From contig QNQO01000199.1 of NCBI GenBank assembly GCA_003290165.1, positions 930,001-994,000 of the forward strand: DNA of 64,000 nucleotides, written 5' to 3'. The stretch is from Berberis thunbergii (taxonomy: Eukaryota; Streptophyta; Magnoliopsida; Ranunculales; Berberidaceae). Below are positions 46,771 to 58,670 of the stretch, piece by piece. Under the pieces are notes generated by a model. That model was given only the letters and a program-made list of their open reading frames with translations, was not told where the DNA came from and ran no database searches. A program made the translations under genes and the position numbers. Each line of letters opens with the position of its first letter. The stretch's first letter is position 1.

Positions 46771-47180
46771 TGATTTACTCTATGAAGGCGGAGGAACACA
46801 ATTAAACAAGGAGCGGCTATGCAAAGATCCAGAAGCCAAAGCTAGTAAGGCAATCCAAACCAACCAAGAGCTAAATAACAATACTTCAGCAAACGAGCAC
46901 CAACTCCAGAGCTGTTAATCAACAAGGAATTGCCCGCCAGCACGAAGTCCACTATTCAATAACTTTGTTAGTTTTAAAAAAAAAACTTTGCTAGAGGGAC
47001 CACGCAATCCGAGTCATAACCATTTGCACCTCTTTTAGGGTCGGATTAGCTTAGTCTCTGCTTGGAGTTAAATTATTTGTATCTTTGATTTTGTTTCTAG
47101 TTTTCAGTTTTTCATTTCAGTGTAGAAGAATTGTTCGTGCAGGACACATTCCCGAAATAAAACAGATTTTATTGATTGCT
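46771..47180 (+). other. Collapsed pol region of copy c
   Basis: Between the protease and the antisense ORF, where 4 kb of pol is expected, only about 400 degenerate bases remain. No reverse transcriptase or integrase motif is seen. Confidence 0.5.
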
Positions 47181-48176
47181 AATCCGCCTCCAGAAGAGAA
47201 TGTGAAAGAGTAAAACGTCCGTGACGGATGACGAAATAGCGTGCTCAATTAATTGCTCCATCGAATAACTTCAGGAAGACGATTCATATGTGGCAAGCAA
47301 AGTACACAAAGAGAGTCGTGAGCACTCCCTCAGTTCTTTGCTCCGCCAATTTGTCTCATGAAGAGGAGTAAAAGGAAGTGACGGAAAGCTGACAAGAACG
47401 TCTCAGATCATAGAAATTGTTGAAGTTTCACAATGCTACCGAATGAGACGCTCTCAAACTCGTATTACCTGAGGTGAGGCATAGGTGCCACCCCAGGGAT
47501 GAGAGTCACAACCTCCAATACTCCCATCAACCAAAAACTAGATGCGAGGACAAACCCTCGGCAACAGTACACGAATGGGAGAGTGCTTGAGCACCGGAGG
47601 ATGGAAGAAGACCTGACCCCGGAGAAGAAGTCTTAAGCCCACAAACCACTGCGCTCAACATTAGATAGCTTGACTACATTCTCTACTTCCAAGCGAGGCA
47701 TGTCGTAGATTGCACCCAAAGTTGTTTTATATTCAGACAGAGGCGAAGTAGAGAACCCCCTACAAAAATCACAACAGGTCAATCTAATATGCAGTTGACT
47801 CAAGAAAGACAGGAGAAGGAATCAACTTACTTAGTAGTCTAATTTCACGGTCGACCAGACGACTAACAAGCTCAAAGTACGAGGAGTCCGCAGGAGCCAT
47901 GAAACAATACTTTTGCCACAATTTAAAATCATCAGGCAGTTTGTCAATGCAAACTGACAACGTCAGTACACACACAGCGTGCTCGTTTATCCGAGGACAA
48001 TTGAGAAATTGCATCGCCCTCGAAGACACTCGGACATCAGGGTCCTTAGCCCTAATAAGAATGGCTATCAAAGTTTTATACATGTTCGACACAAGTTGAG
48101 CGGGTGCAATGCCGAGGTACGACAAGAATTCCCATATCTCCTTATTAACAGGAAAGCGAACACCTGATTGCAGCAT
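47180..48176 (-). pseudogene. Antisense extra ORF (aORF) of Tat copy c
   Basis: It reads minus, opposite to gag. A 130-codon open frame (47,784-48,176) starts MLQSGVRFPVNKEIWEFLSY, then LGIAPAQLVSNMYKTLIAIL and IRAKDPDVRV, the conserved N-terminal domain shared with copies a and b. It continues with CPRINEHAVCVLTLSVCIDK and PDDFKLWQKYCFM. The C-terminal part down to about 47,180 is broken by stops. A minus-strand AATAAA lies near 47,165. No other part of pol survives in this copy, yet this domain is the longest clean frame left. Confidence 0.7.
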
Positions 48177-48667
48177 ACCTCAGTGAAGATAGATAAACCC
48201 CTCAGGAGGGTACAATGGCGTCAAATCGACACCTAGAGTACAGAGTACCAAATCATTAGAATTCCAGAATGTTATACGGAGGACTTCCATATCAGATTCA
48301 GGGAGCAATCTCTCTTCAAAATCTTATGGCCCTTGGTGAACAGTTCATCAGAAAGTCGATCTCGGCCTGCCACGAAAGAAAGTACAAGCTTTTGAATACA
48401 AAGGTTATGCAAAGTCAAAAGCACAACAGACAATACAACAAAGCAGAATCTCTGAGATCGAAAGAGTAAAGGAGTTATACTCCAAAGGCAGAAAATCTAT
48501 ATAAAAAGTTGAGCTCCCACCTTTCTCGCTTTCAAGCTGGTGCACGCCTAATTAATCCAATTCGCCGCTCGAGGAAATCACGCAGACTCAATCATCATGA
48601 TTGCACAACTACTTCATGAAATGACCTAGTAGACCGATAAAATGACCCACTGACTAGGGGGAGTAGT

Positions 48668-48967
48668 TTATGATACATCAAACCATCCTCTGATTAGCAC
48701 CATACAGGTGTCATGATAATCTTGTCAATAGAACGAAGCAAACCCTATTGTATGCTCAATCCAGCAAGGCCCAATTATCAGTAAGCCCATCATTGGCAGA
48801 ATCTAGACAATCGGGTCCAAGTTACAATGAGCCAGTAAGCCCACACGCCACGTGGTCAGACCCAATACTTGTAAGACCTCTACCCAAGACAAGCAGGCCA
48901 ACAACACATTGGATCCGACTAGCAAACATATATTAGAGTATAAGCCGGGCAAGGAAACTTCCTTCCA
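48668..48967 (+). repeat. 3' LTR of Tat copy c, truncated
   Basis: It follows GACTAGGGGGAGTAGT, begins TTATGATACATCAAACCATC and aligns with the first 330 bases of the 5' LTR up to GGCAAGGAAACTTCCTTCCA. There it meets the integrase relic of the chromovirus-like element. Confidence 0.8.
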
Positions 48968-49340
48968 TGTGAGAGATTTCCAGGTGGGTGGAGTCCATGG
49001 AATCTCCAAAGGCTGCAACAAATTTGATGGTCGTTGATGTTCAACCTTGTTGACCAGTGAAATGTTGTGATACATAATCTCTCACATCTTTGTTCATACA
49101 TTCCCACTAGAACGTTTGCTTCAGATCATGATACATTTTAGTACTTCCAGGGTGAATGGTAAAACATGACTTATGAGCTTCATCCATAATCTCTTTCTTC
49201 AACCCATCAATCTCGGGCACACAAAGTCTTCCGTAAAATCTCAAACAACCAACAAACCCACTTGACCATTCTGAGGGACAATCATCTAAGTTATCAAGCA
49301 CCAAGTCTTCCAATTTGGTCAACAAACAAGAATCCTTATG
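48968..49340 (-). pseudogene. Integrase N-terminal relic of the chromovirus-like element
   Basis: The zinc-binding region reads MDEAHKSCFTIHPGSTKMYH then DLKQTF (the usual H..H spacing), followed after a frame break by VEHQRPSNLLQPLEIP, the conserved linker before the catalytic core. The core is absent: copy c LTR sequence begins there. Confidence 0.8.
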
Positions 49341-49870
49341 TTATTCCTCTAGAAACCTGTTGATCAAAGAGGGTCGAAAAGATAAACTACCCACATAAGC
49401 CATGTTCGTCTAATGGACAAACTAAACATCGTAAGAAATAATACCCGCTATAGACTTCAACTCCTCCGCCATGTGTGAAGCCACGACAGAGTCTTGCCGA
49501 CTAAGAGATTTGACTACTACATTTCCCTTGTCTGAGTGGTAAAGGATCTCAAAATCATAAATGCTAATGTACTCCACCCACCTTTGTTGTCTCATATTCA
49601 ACTCCTTCTGCGAAAATAAGTACTTGAGACTCTAGTGGTCTGTATACAATTCGAAATATTCCCCATAACGGTAATGTTGCCAGATCTTCATAGCAAACAC
49701 CACTGCCGCTAATTGCAAATCATGGGTAGGGTGTCTCCTTTCACGAGACTTCAACTGTTGTGAGGCATACGACACAACCTTTTGGTTCTACATCAATATA
49801 CATCCCAAACCTGTGCCACTAGCTAGCATCAGTGAGAACAACCAACCTTCGTCTTTGCACTAAAATGGTC
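49340..49870 (-). pseudogene. RNase H relic of the chromovirus-like element
   Basis: The minus-strand reading gives VVSYASQQLKSRERRHPTHD, LQLAAVVFAMKIWQHYRYGE, LYTDH.SLKYLFSQKELNMR and QQRWVEYISIYDFEILYHSD. All are standard gypsy RNase H blocks, with single stops. Confidence 0.8.
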
Positions 49871-50039
49871 AAAATGGGTGTTGTAGTTAACCGGTGTTTC
49901 AATTCTTGAAAAGTTTTTTCACACTCATTGTTCTAAATAAATTAAACATTTTTGCCGGTCTACTTAGTCAAAGGGGCAGCAATAAGGGAAATCTTTTTGA
50001 TAAATATTCTATAATAACCACCTAACCCTGAGTGTTCGA

Positions 50040-50492
50040 CCAGCCATGCTATACGATTCAGAATGTTGGGCTACTACGGGACAACATACGCATAGGATGG
50101 CAGTAGCAGAAATGCGTATGTTAAGGTGGATGTGTGGTAAAACTCGTAAGGATAAAATTAGAAATAAAAGAATTAGGAGATATTTAGGTGTAGCGCCCAT
50201 AGAGGACAAAATTAGATAAAGACGTTTAACTTGGTTTGGTCATGTGCGGAGGAGACCAAGCACGGCGCCAATTAGAAAATGTCTAGATTGGCAAGTTAAT
50301 GGAGGGTGTAGACGGAGGGGACGACCATTGAAAACTTGGATGAAGGCGGTGAATGAAGGCGGTGAATGAAGATATCATTGAGCTTGGATTAGGCGTGGAT
50401 ATGTGGGAAGACCGCATCGCTTGGAGAACCAAAATCCATGTAGCCGACCCCGAAAATATCAGGAATGGGCTTTAATGATTATGATGATGATG
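50040..50492 (+). mobile_element. RTE-clade LINE, 5'-truncated 3' end
   Basis: The plus-strand reading RPAMLYDSECWATTGQHTHR, AVAEMRMLRWMCGKTRKDKI, RRYLGVAPIEDKI, WFGHVRRRP and RRRGRPLKTWM is the C-terminal end of the plant RTE reverse transcriptase ORF. The 3' tail is a short ATG/ATT microsatellite, as usual for RTE. It is flanked by the 14-base duplication AACCACCTAACCCT (50,026-50,039 and 50,493-50,506). It carries stops, so it is old. Confidence 0.88.
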
Positions 50493-50506
50493 AACCACCT
50501 AACCCT

Positions 50507-51805
50507 AAGAAGCTCCTCACCTTAGTTGCAGTTGTAGGTTGTTTCCAGTCCCTCATTGCTTTCACCTTATCCAGGTCTACTGTTATACCCTGACTAGAAA
50601 CCACATGCCTTAAGAATTTTACCTCTTTCTACCAAAAATGGCACTTGTTGAATTTCACATACAATTTTTGACCTCTCAATGTTTGCAAAACCAGTGTTCT
50701 AAAAGCGATAGGCGGTGGGGTGGGCGGCGAGCAGGTGCCTAGCGCCCAGGGGCCTATGCGGCGCCTAGGTGGTCTTAGGTTTTGTATTATAACTTTAATA
50801 ATTTACAAAAGTTAAGCATAATACCTTATCAATTGCATCAAATTTAATGCCAAAATACATATGCAAAATTTAAAGACATGAAAAATTAACAATCATGAAC
50901 AATTAAGACTCAAATGACTGAAGTTGGTCATGATGCATACTTTATACAAAGTTGAATTTGTGGACAAATATTCAAACCTACTCTTTTAATTTTCTTCAAA
51001 TTGCGTGAATAACCTCAGTCATGTTTGATAAAATCTACATTACTAAATTTGGTAATGGTAGATCCTTTGAGAATTCCATTAAGTAATCATCATTTGCTAC
51101 ATTTGGTAATGGTAGATCCTTTGAGAATTCCATTAAGTAATCATCATTTGCTACATTTGGATATATACTGAATAAAAAAATTTTAATTGTTTATTTCTAA
51201 AAAAGAGGAAAGAAAATTAAAATAAGAACACAATCAGCCTTATTAAAATAAATAAATAAATAAAAAAAACTCGCCCAGACCCGCCTAGTCTGTCTAGACT
51301 GCTTAGAACCCGCCCAACCATTAATCTGGGCATTATTTACCTTCTAGCGCCTAGGCCGATTTTTAGAACACTGTGCAAAACTATCATGAGATTCTTTCTT
51401 TGTTCTGCTTCAATACGGGAATATGCCAAAATGTCATCGATAAAAATAATGATGAATTTGTCCAAGTATACCCAAATGATTTGATTCATCAAATCCAAGA
51501 AAAAGGCTAGGGCATTTGAAACAACCACTGAGAAAACACCCATCATAATATCCAGTTCGCAAGTCAAACTGAGAAAACACCACTGTTCCCCTCAACTAAT
51601 CAAGAAGATCATCAATTCGAGACCACATGTACTTATTCTTAATAGTTGCCTTGTTTAATTCTCTATAGTCGATACACACCCAGTTCATACACACCTCAAA
51701 AGGATTACACATATATACATTAACATGAAAAAACATGTCAATAAGTATATCCAAATAAATCAAAGCAAAAACACTAAAGTTACCTTTTTGCAACATCTCA
51801 TCCAA
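50507..51805 (-). pseudogene. Reverse transcriptase relic of the chromovirus-like element
   Basis: From 51,805 the reading has [17 protein letters not shown] and RIDDLLD. From 51,567 it has WVYLDKFIIIFIDDILAYSR, with the active-site aspartates kept. The hAT element interrupts it after EQRKNLMIVL. Beyond the hAT, at 50,691-50,507, it resumes with LYVKFNKCHFW and [13 protein letters not shown]. The LINE then cuts it again. Stops and two insertions make it dead. Confidence 0.82.
50692..51373. mobile_element. Non-autonomous hAT transposon
   Basis: It starts CAGTGTTCTAAAA and ends TTTTTAGAACACTG, inverted ends, flanked by the exact 8-base duplication TGCAAAAC (50,684-50,691 and 51,374-51,381), the hAT signature. 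Subterminal regions are GC-rich (GGCGGTGGGGTGGGCGG; CGCCTAGGC). A 54-base block with ATTTGGTAATGGTAGATCCT is tandemly duplicated near 51,048 and 51,102. No transposase. It splits the reverse transcriptase relic. Confidence 0.9.
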
Positions 51806-51983
51806 CTGGGCTTCATCTTGTTCAGCTCTTTCAGTGCCATCATGTATGCTGCTTTAGAGATAGGAGAGGATCCAGGTACTAAATCAATTCAAAATTCAAC
51901 ATTTTGCTTAGGTGGTAAGCCAGGAATCTCCTGAAACGCATCTTAATAATATCTAACCACTTCTACATCTCGAATTTCTCTTT

Positions 51984-52514
51984 CTAACATCCCACCGAGT
52001 AAAGAAAACTAGTCATCATCGATTCTTCACTATTTCCAAAAGTGTGAGAAGCAGGGGGCATGCTAGGAACATGAATGAAAGCTATTTCATTTGCACTATC
52101 AAGCATGACAAGGTTCTTACACAACCAATCCATTCCCAAAATCGGATCAAAACACTCAAAATTAAGCACAATCAACTCAGCTAGGAACACTTTGTCTAGG
52201 AATGCAATCTTAAAATTTCTGCATTGTTCATATAATGTCGTTGAGCCTTCTAAAAGGGTTGTAACACATAAGTGTATAGCAAGTGGCATGGTTTTCAACT
52301 TTTCTCGATTAATCAAACGTCTAGATATCCAAGAATATGACGTACCAATATCAAATAAAACCTTAACATTAAGGATAGGAAAATCAGGAGTACCTGAAGT
52401 TTTCATGAACTGATAGTACGACAAATACATGCCTTTGGGTGGTTTGACCCTGCCTATTCTGTTGGGTGTTATTTGAGGGCACATGACCTGGTTGTCTACA
52501 AGTAAAAAAATCAT
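51984..52514 (-). pseudogene. Protease domain of the chromovirus-like element
   Basis: A 176-codon frame. VKVLFDIGTSYSWISRRLIN is the active-site block (D-I-G-T-S in place of D-[ST]-G-A-[ST]); ELIVLNFECFDPILGMDWLC is the conserved ILGMDWL end block. Confidence 0.8.
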
Positions 52515-52519
52515 TGTTT

Positions 52520-53619
52520 GTCATCGTGAAGTTGCTTGGGTAGTCTGGTTCCGCTGACCCTGATAACCTTGTCTCTAGTTACCCTGATGGTGGAATTGTC
52601 TCTCATTCTGTCTCTGATGCTGATTACCGTCCTATCTCTGGAATTGATTACTTCCCTATCTCTAGAACTGAGTTCCACCCTGTCTCTGAAACTGATTATC
52701 ACCCTGAGGGTGGAATTGTTTTCTTCCCTACTATTGGTTCTGGTAACAACCTTGAGACCTCTGGTTCTAAAATTGTTGACCAATTTTCCCTTGATCATAA
52801 GGACGAAAACGGTTACGGTCAATATGATGATCACATGACACACCTTGGCGATGAGTGTTTCCTAACGCCTCACCCAACTTCGTATTTCCTTTCTCCATAC
52901 TCTCATGACACAACTCGTTCTATTCCTCATACTTTAATGTCAATTTCAAAACTCTGTTAAAACTCTCCTTGTCAATCGTAAGGAGAACCCCCAATAGATA
53001 GTGATGCAAACCCTCAATAATTTGGCATTTTTTTTTCTGGGGTATCCACCAAATAAGAAGCATAACGTGATAACTCTTGAAACTTCGTAATTTGTAATTT
53101 GCTTCAAGATATTAAACTCAATAGCCCATTGTGCCTTAACTGCATTAGGCACAAATCTACTCTCAAACAGATCCTTGAAGTCATCTCATGTCATAGCGGT
53201 AATACCAATGGAGGAAAGTAATGCCTCCCACCAGTAACTTGGCATACCATCCAAATGATGTGCAACTAACTCTTGTTTTTGGGCATCGGTAGGTTGCATC
53301 CTCCTAAAAATAGTCTCACGTTTTTGGATCTAAACATCTGCATCTCTCGGGTTATCTCTTGTGAACCTCTTACCACCCAAAGTATCAAACTCCTAAACCC
53401 TTCTATTAAAAGGGTAACCTTGGTTACCGTTCTACTCCAACCCTGTAGCAACTGCATCATCATAGTTTGACTCAACTGAATCGTATTCTCACCATGTCCA
53501 TTCCCGCTTCCATCACCATCTTCGTTTTGAACAACATTCTCACTACTACCGCTATCGTCGTTTTCAGTTGGATTCTGACAAGTATGTCTTCCAACTATGT
53601 CCTTCAAAGAAAATGGCAT
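52520..53619 (-). pseudogene. Gag relic of the chromovirus-like element
   Basis: It starts at 53,619 (MPFSLKDIVGRHTCQNPTEN), with an acidic Asn/Gly/Ser stretch and then core pieces (FESRFVPNAVKAQWAIEF at about 53,150). At 52,580-52,720 the DNA has 30-base-like tandem repeats that read QFQRQGG.NQ in one frame, a Gln/Arg-rich C-terminal region. It is broken by frameshifts. Confidence 0.72.
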
Positions 53620-53716
53620 TGATTAGATACTCTATAAAATCAACACAACACTATATTTCTAACCATAACCACATTCTGATGATCCCCTATACTCCCCCTA
53701 GACTAGTGTAAACTAT

Positions 53717-53732
53717 GTTTTGATACCAAATT
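53717..53732 (-). other. Primer binding site of the chromovirus-like element
   Basis: On the minus strand ATTTGGTATCAAAAC follows the LTR end AATGACA. It matches the initiator-methionine site TGGTATCAGAGC at 10 of 12 bases. Confidence 0.7.
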
Positions 53733-54160
53733 GTCATTCCCCGATTTTTCAAGAAAGTGAAATCCTTATATCAACATGGGATTATCCGTTTCTCTCAAAT
53801 TTGGGACATGAAAGTCATTCACTGAAAAAACAATTGGCATTTGCAAGAATTAATCAAATGCACAATTTACCATAATAGAGAGAATTATAATAATTAATCC
53901 GAATAGCCCATCAAAATTAAGGAAATTATTATTAAAATCTCGCAGAGCCAACTCTTACAAGTTCAACTTACCAGGTACATAACTCCCCCAAAAATAGAAA
54001 TGCAACTAATAGTTCTACTACAATAACGTGCAACTCCTCAACAAGACTCGTCCTGTATGAAACGAACTTCTCTAACCTCGCCGAAAAGTACTAATCTTGA
54101 AACAAAGCTAGTAGAAGCCAAAGCCAATTTGGGTTAGGAATTAAGCTGGTGTGAAATTCT
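53733..54160 (-). repeat. 5' LTR of the chromovirus-like element (outer end unclear)
   Basis: On the plus strand it begins TGTCATTCCCCGATTTTT, the reverse of the LTR 3' end. Its first 130 bases match 38,283-38,418. The outer limit is an estimate; no target duplication was found. Confidence 0.55.
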
Positions 54161-54379
54161 TAAAAATAAAATTATCAATTTGCATTGGATGACATGAAAT
54201 TAAGTACAACCAATCAAAACATGTAGTTCCTCAATGAGGCAATGAGTCTAATGCTTATTAATTTAGTCATACTTTAGTAATTATTTACTATGTGGAGGTT
54301 GACTATGGAAAGTGTGTCCTGCAAAAGCGTTAGTAGACTTGTCATCCTGCACGAAATGGTTAGAAAAACAAATAGATTT

Positions 54380-54885
54380 TGATGCAGTCGATTTTCGCTC
54401 CCTGTTTTGACCATGACTTGCAAACTATTGATCTACACAAGGAACACATGTGAGCCACTGACCACCGTTGTGGTGGCTGATTGGACTTCAATGCTAAAGT
54501 TAGACAGGGATTTGAGGAAGGTGTAATGCTGTAAATAGGAAATTTGTAGCGTACCTTAGCTTACCAACCTCATGTCTCATTTATAGTCCAGGAGTCCAAG
54601 TTCGACCAGGCCATCGGTGGCATAGTTTAGGGAAGAAGATCTTCGTTGAGATCCTTTTGTAATTAGGAGTTGTGCTACAGAGGGAAGTTTCCCTGTTAGC
54701 CATGTGCTCCTAGATACGCGGGAGATAGTTCTCATTCCGAGTGTGGTCTATATGTAGAAGTCTCCTTATGTGACATCTACTCTGGAATTCGCTTCCAAGT
54801 TGGAAGCAATAGCTAATGTAGGTTCCCGTCCAAAGCTGATCATCGAGATACTTGCCTTTAGCGGGGCTTACGGGATGAGATCCTT
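54380..54885 (-). repeat. Tat-type LTR fragment
   Basis: On the minus strand it ends TCGACTGCATCA and matches the last two thirds of the copy a LTR (complement of GAAGCTGATC.TCGAGATACT to the end). The start of the LTR is missing. No interior sequence is attached. Confidence 0.75.
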
Positions 54886-55650
54886 TGAGGTGCGTATATT
54901 GTAACCCCCTATTATTTTCCACTACTTTTAACATATATTTTTCATTCATTTATATTCTTATTTTGACAAATTCAAAGGTCTAGTGTTTCGGTTTTGTGAC
55001 CGCTTATATTGTTAGGTTGGATACCTCAGCCCACGACTTGTGGCTAATGAGGTTGACAAATAACCAAAACTTATTTCTAGTGGTTCTCGATTGAGTTCCT
55101 TTTGACATTTCGACACTTAGGTAGTTTTGGGCTCAGACGAGTAGCGAGGCCCTCAACTAGTCGGTGGACTTCGTGAGCCCACGATTATGTGATTATAACA
55201 CTTTAAATCTTATTTAGGTTGTAATTGGTAGTAGTGCAATCTTCAATGTGACTCGGTGCAAAAATCTAAGTGAGGTTTAGATTGGGGCTTTGTGGTGGTA
55301 CTCAAGATTTGGGTGGGTGTCTTTAGTAGTAGTCGATCATTATGTTGAGAGTGATTCTATGCTGCCTAGTCATCCATGCCTGGATGGTACCAGGCACGTG
55401 CCTTAACAAAAGCAAAGAAAAAAATAACTATTTTTGGATTACAAGGAAAAAGTAACAAAGAAAAGCTCTGTTATCAAGTATGAATGTTTCGTATAGGTTC
55501 TTCCAAGAACTTCACATTTGTGATTGATTAGGCTATATATAACACAACATTGTGCGGATCACTAGTTCCAACACTCTGTGGCTCACTAGTGTTTAATGAG
55601 GAAGATCAAGAATTTATTGATCTCAAAATCAAAAGAGAGTACACTCCATG
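54886..55650. other. Intergenic stretch
   Basis: No gene is recognised. TACCTCAGCCCACGACTTGTGG near 55,021 resembles AAGCCCGACTTGTGGGCTGA near 37,371, suggesting shared repeat ancestry. Confidence 0.35.
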
Positions 55651-57219
55651 TGTCCATGCCGCCGTGCCTTAGAGAATGACCTCTTTGAAGTATAACCAAC
55701 AACCTCCCCCAAACCTATTTGACATTTTTAAAATGTTGGAAGCTTTGGCATTCACACCATCCAGCAGCCACAAGCTTTGGCTCACTAGTTTCTTTGTTAC
55801 ATTTTCCTCTTTCCCACCATTCAACAGCCACACCGCCGAGCACAACCATCATCCATCACGTCCTCGTGCACGAAACAGGGATCACTTCCCTGTCCCACAC
55901 ATCTATTTCTTTCCTGCTCCATCACGCCAAACAGCCCACGCACGGCCACTGTCTAGCGCACCACCGCGCCACCTCGCAACAGAGCTCCATCGCCCCTGTT
56001 CCTCTCCTCCTTCTCTCGTCCCTCTCTTGTTTCTCTCATTCTCTCATCTTGTCTTTGTCTTCCTTCCACAAGCCACCATCACCACCATCAGAGCCAATTC
56101 CCACCGCCTTTTGCCACCACGAAACAGAGCTCGCAAGCAACCCTGCTCCTCTCCCGTTCATCATTTCTTCTCTCTCGTGTCTCCCTCACCATCTCTATGT
56201 CTCTTGCAGGTACCAGAGCCAGTTTGAGGAAGAAGAATCTCACGAGGAGAGAATAGGAAGCAACAGAGCAAGGGAGCTCTTGTTGGAGATGAAGACGCAT
56301 GAGAAAACTGATTTTTGAATCAGTTTTGCTATTTGCACCCTGGTATTTATTTTGAGCCACCACAGTGCGTAGCTTTTTTTTCAAGGGTTCCACTTGCCTG
56401 GTACCATCCAGGCAGTGTAGAATTTTTTATAGTGATTTGCAGAGAAAATCAAAGGTTTCTCATTTACTTGACCCTGTTTTCTCCAAGGGTTTCTCCATGT
56501 TCATCTCAAATTCCAGCTACGTCAAGATGGTTTGGCACTTGATGGAAGGGGTATTGAGATGGGTTTTACTATAATCTCGTGGGAGCAACTTGAACTTGGT
56601 TAGGGGTAAGTTTGGAACCTATGGAGCTCCATGTCGATTTTTTCCAGATCCTAGTGTTATTCTAAGTTTAGAAGTTTAATTGAAGATCTTGTGTTAATTA
56701 TAGGTAACAATTCTTCTTTCGGTGGAAATTTCATATTGGTGAAGTTGCATGCATCAACCTTGAAATTTCAAAGTAAGTGAGACTTTATTATTGGTTATAA
56801 TTTGTGGGTTTCCACCCCATGAAGTTTGCATGTGGGTTTGGAGCATGTTTTGTATGCTTAATTTTCTAGTTTTGAGTTTTCTTTCCATCAATTTCACTTG
56901 CATAAAAATTTAGGTGGTGTTTGGGAAATACTTTGAGATGTGTTGGGTTTAATTTTTGCTAAACAGGGTTATTTGAGTGTTTATGATACAGTAATTCGAC
57001 GAGAGTTTTGAGTAGGTAATTTGTGTATGTATGTGGTTGTGTTGTATATCAAAAGTTCCCTTATGGTGTTTGGTTTATATAGCATTTAGAGATTTTCAAA
57101 TCGAAGTTTTGTAGAGGGAGATAATACTTCATTTGCAACATGGTGTCTAACTATGGAAAATTGCAGTGGTCTAGAATCCGGGGTCAACCTGATAATCCAT
57201 ATGATATAATCAGGGGACA

Positions 57220-57789
57220 TAGGAGTGGGCATCCCATCCCATTATCCTGTCCCAGTCCCGTCCCGTCCCGATTCTTTTGGGTCCTTTCGAGATTGATCAA
57301 ACGCGTCCTGATCTCATCCCATCCCGATCTAGAGTGGGATGGGATCGGGATGTTGATTTTCAATCCCTTCCATCCCGTCTCTTCCAAAATTTATTTATAT
57401 AATATTTATTACTATTAATTTTAATCAAACTACTCTTTTAAACAAAAGTTTAGGATGTGTTTAAATTAAATCAATGTGAGATGAAATTCCAAATGAATTC
57501 TCAATAAAATCTAAATGAATTAAATCATGAATTCTAAATGAAGTTTAATATTAATTTATTTAATATTCATCATTACTAATGATGAAAGCTATATGTATAT
57601 AAATTCAACATCATTGGTGTATGAGCAATGTGAGATGAAATTCTTTTGTTATTTTCCATTGGAAGACTGTTTAGTATATGTTCATCCTGTCTCGTCCCGA
57701 CGAAGTTGGGATGAGGTCTATTCCGTCCCGATCCCAAACGAACGGGATGGGATAGGGATGAGGTCCACTCCGTCCCATGCGCACCACTA
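57220..57789. mobile_element. hAT-type MITE
   Basis: Ends TAGGAGTGGGCAT and, inverted, ATGCGCACCACTA. Flanks AGGGGACA (57,212-57,219) and ATGGGACA (57,790-57,797) match at 7 of 8 bases, a hAT-size duplication. Subterminal GTCCCGTCCCGATTC and GTCCCGATCCCAAACG blocks repeat in both orientations. The middle is AT-rich. No transposase. Confidence 0.8.
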
Positions 57790-58504
57790 ATGGGACATGC
57801 CTTATATGGATGGACTCCCCTTTGAGTCTAGTTTCTAATGCCTTTTAGAGAGTTTCATTTTGACTTTTGTATAACCCCAAATGGATATTCAATGTGGAAT
57901 TCATGTGCAAGAGTTATGCACGTTAGAGTGACGTCTTGTCAAGCTGACTTGTCAAGACATCTTGTTCATTTCAGTGTTTCTTGCTTGGGTTTTTAGGTTG
58001 TTTTGGATTGTGATTCAAATCTCGATTAGGAGCTGATTTGGATTAGTTTTGGAGGCCTTCGGTTGAAGATTTGATGCTTAGGTTTGTCACTCCTTAACAT
58101 TTAGTAGATTTTAGTATAAATAAAATAATGATGTTTATAAACTAGTTATATCATGGTATATAGTATGGATATCATAAAATGACTATCCTAAGTTGATTAT
58201 TTATGAAATGATGGTTACAATGAGATGTGACGTATTACTATGGTTATGAGTGTATCTGATGTAATGTTAGTGAACCCGACACTCATGATTGGCCGATGTA
58301 GATTCGACGGCATTTCCAATGATATGACACTTTTTAAAGGTTAGTTGATTATTGCATTTATTGTAGTTGTAGATTTATGAAATGGTAAACTTGCCTAGTT
58401 TTACCTCATATTTTCCCACAACTTCGGCAATATGCACATGGATATTGTTATTCTCATGTTTACCCATTCAAGACTAGGAACTATGCAAAACTTAGATAGG
58501 GAGT

Positions 58505-58670
58505 AGCACGAGGCCTTGAGAACGTGGTTGATCTCCTATCCAAGAAAGGGATTTCCACTTGTAGTTGATGTTGATCATTGCCTCGGCCTTGAGGATGTCT
58601 GATTTTCTACATCAAAGAAAGAAACTCTCGTTGATAGTTGATCATAGCCTCAGCCTTGAGGATGTTTGGG
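58505..58670 (+). repeat. Short tandem repeat, about 70 bp, three copies
   Basis: A unit with GCCTCGGCCTTGAGGATGT recurs at about 58,512, 58,585 and 58,652. No coding meaning is seen. Confidence 0.5.

Larger units (their letters stand above)
38419..48967 (+). mobile_element. Tat-lineage Ty3/gypsy element (copy c) with nested insertion
   Basis: Order on the plus strand: 5' LTR, primer binding site, gag, (nested Athila-derived element at 40,773-46,340), protease, degenerate zone, antisense ORF, polypurine tract and 3' LTR truncated at about 48,967. Reverse transcriptase, RNase H and integrase are missing between 46,770 and 47,180, so it was already a deletion derivative. The sequence on either side of the nest reads on as gag-protease, which shows that the nest landed inside it. 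Confidence 0.85.
48968..54160 (-). mobile_element. Chromovirus-like Ty3/gypsy element, truncated, with nested LINE and hAT
   Basis: Minus-strand order: LTR edge (53,733 and up), primer site, gag, protease, reverse transcriptase, RNase H and the start of integrase, truncated at 48,968. Two insertions split the reverse transcriptase: a hAT element (50,692-51,373) and an RTE LINE end (50,040-50,492). Assignment to chromoviruses is from the primer site type and the RNase H and integrase wording; the clade is not certain. Confidence 0.8.

Noticed and set aside
52536..52838. Leu-rich 100-codon plus-strand frame
   Set aside because: It is the shadow of the Gln/Arg-rich tandem repeat of the chromovirus-like gag on the other strand.
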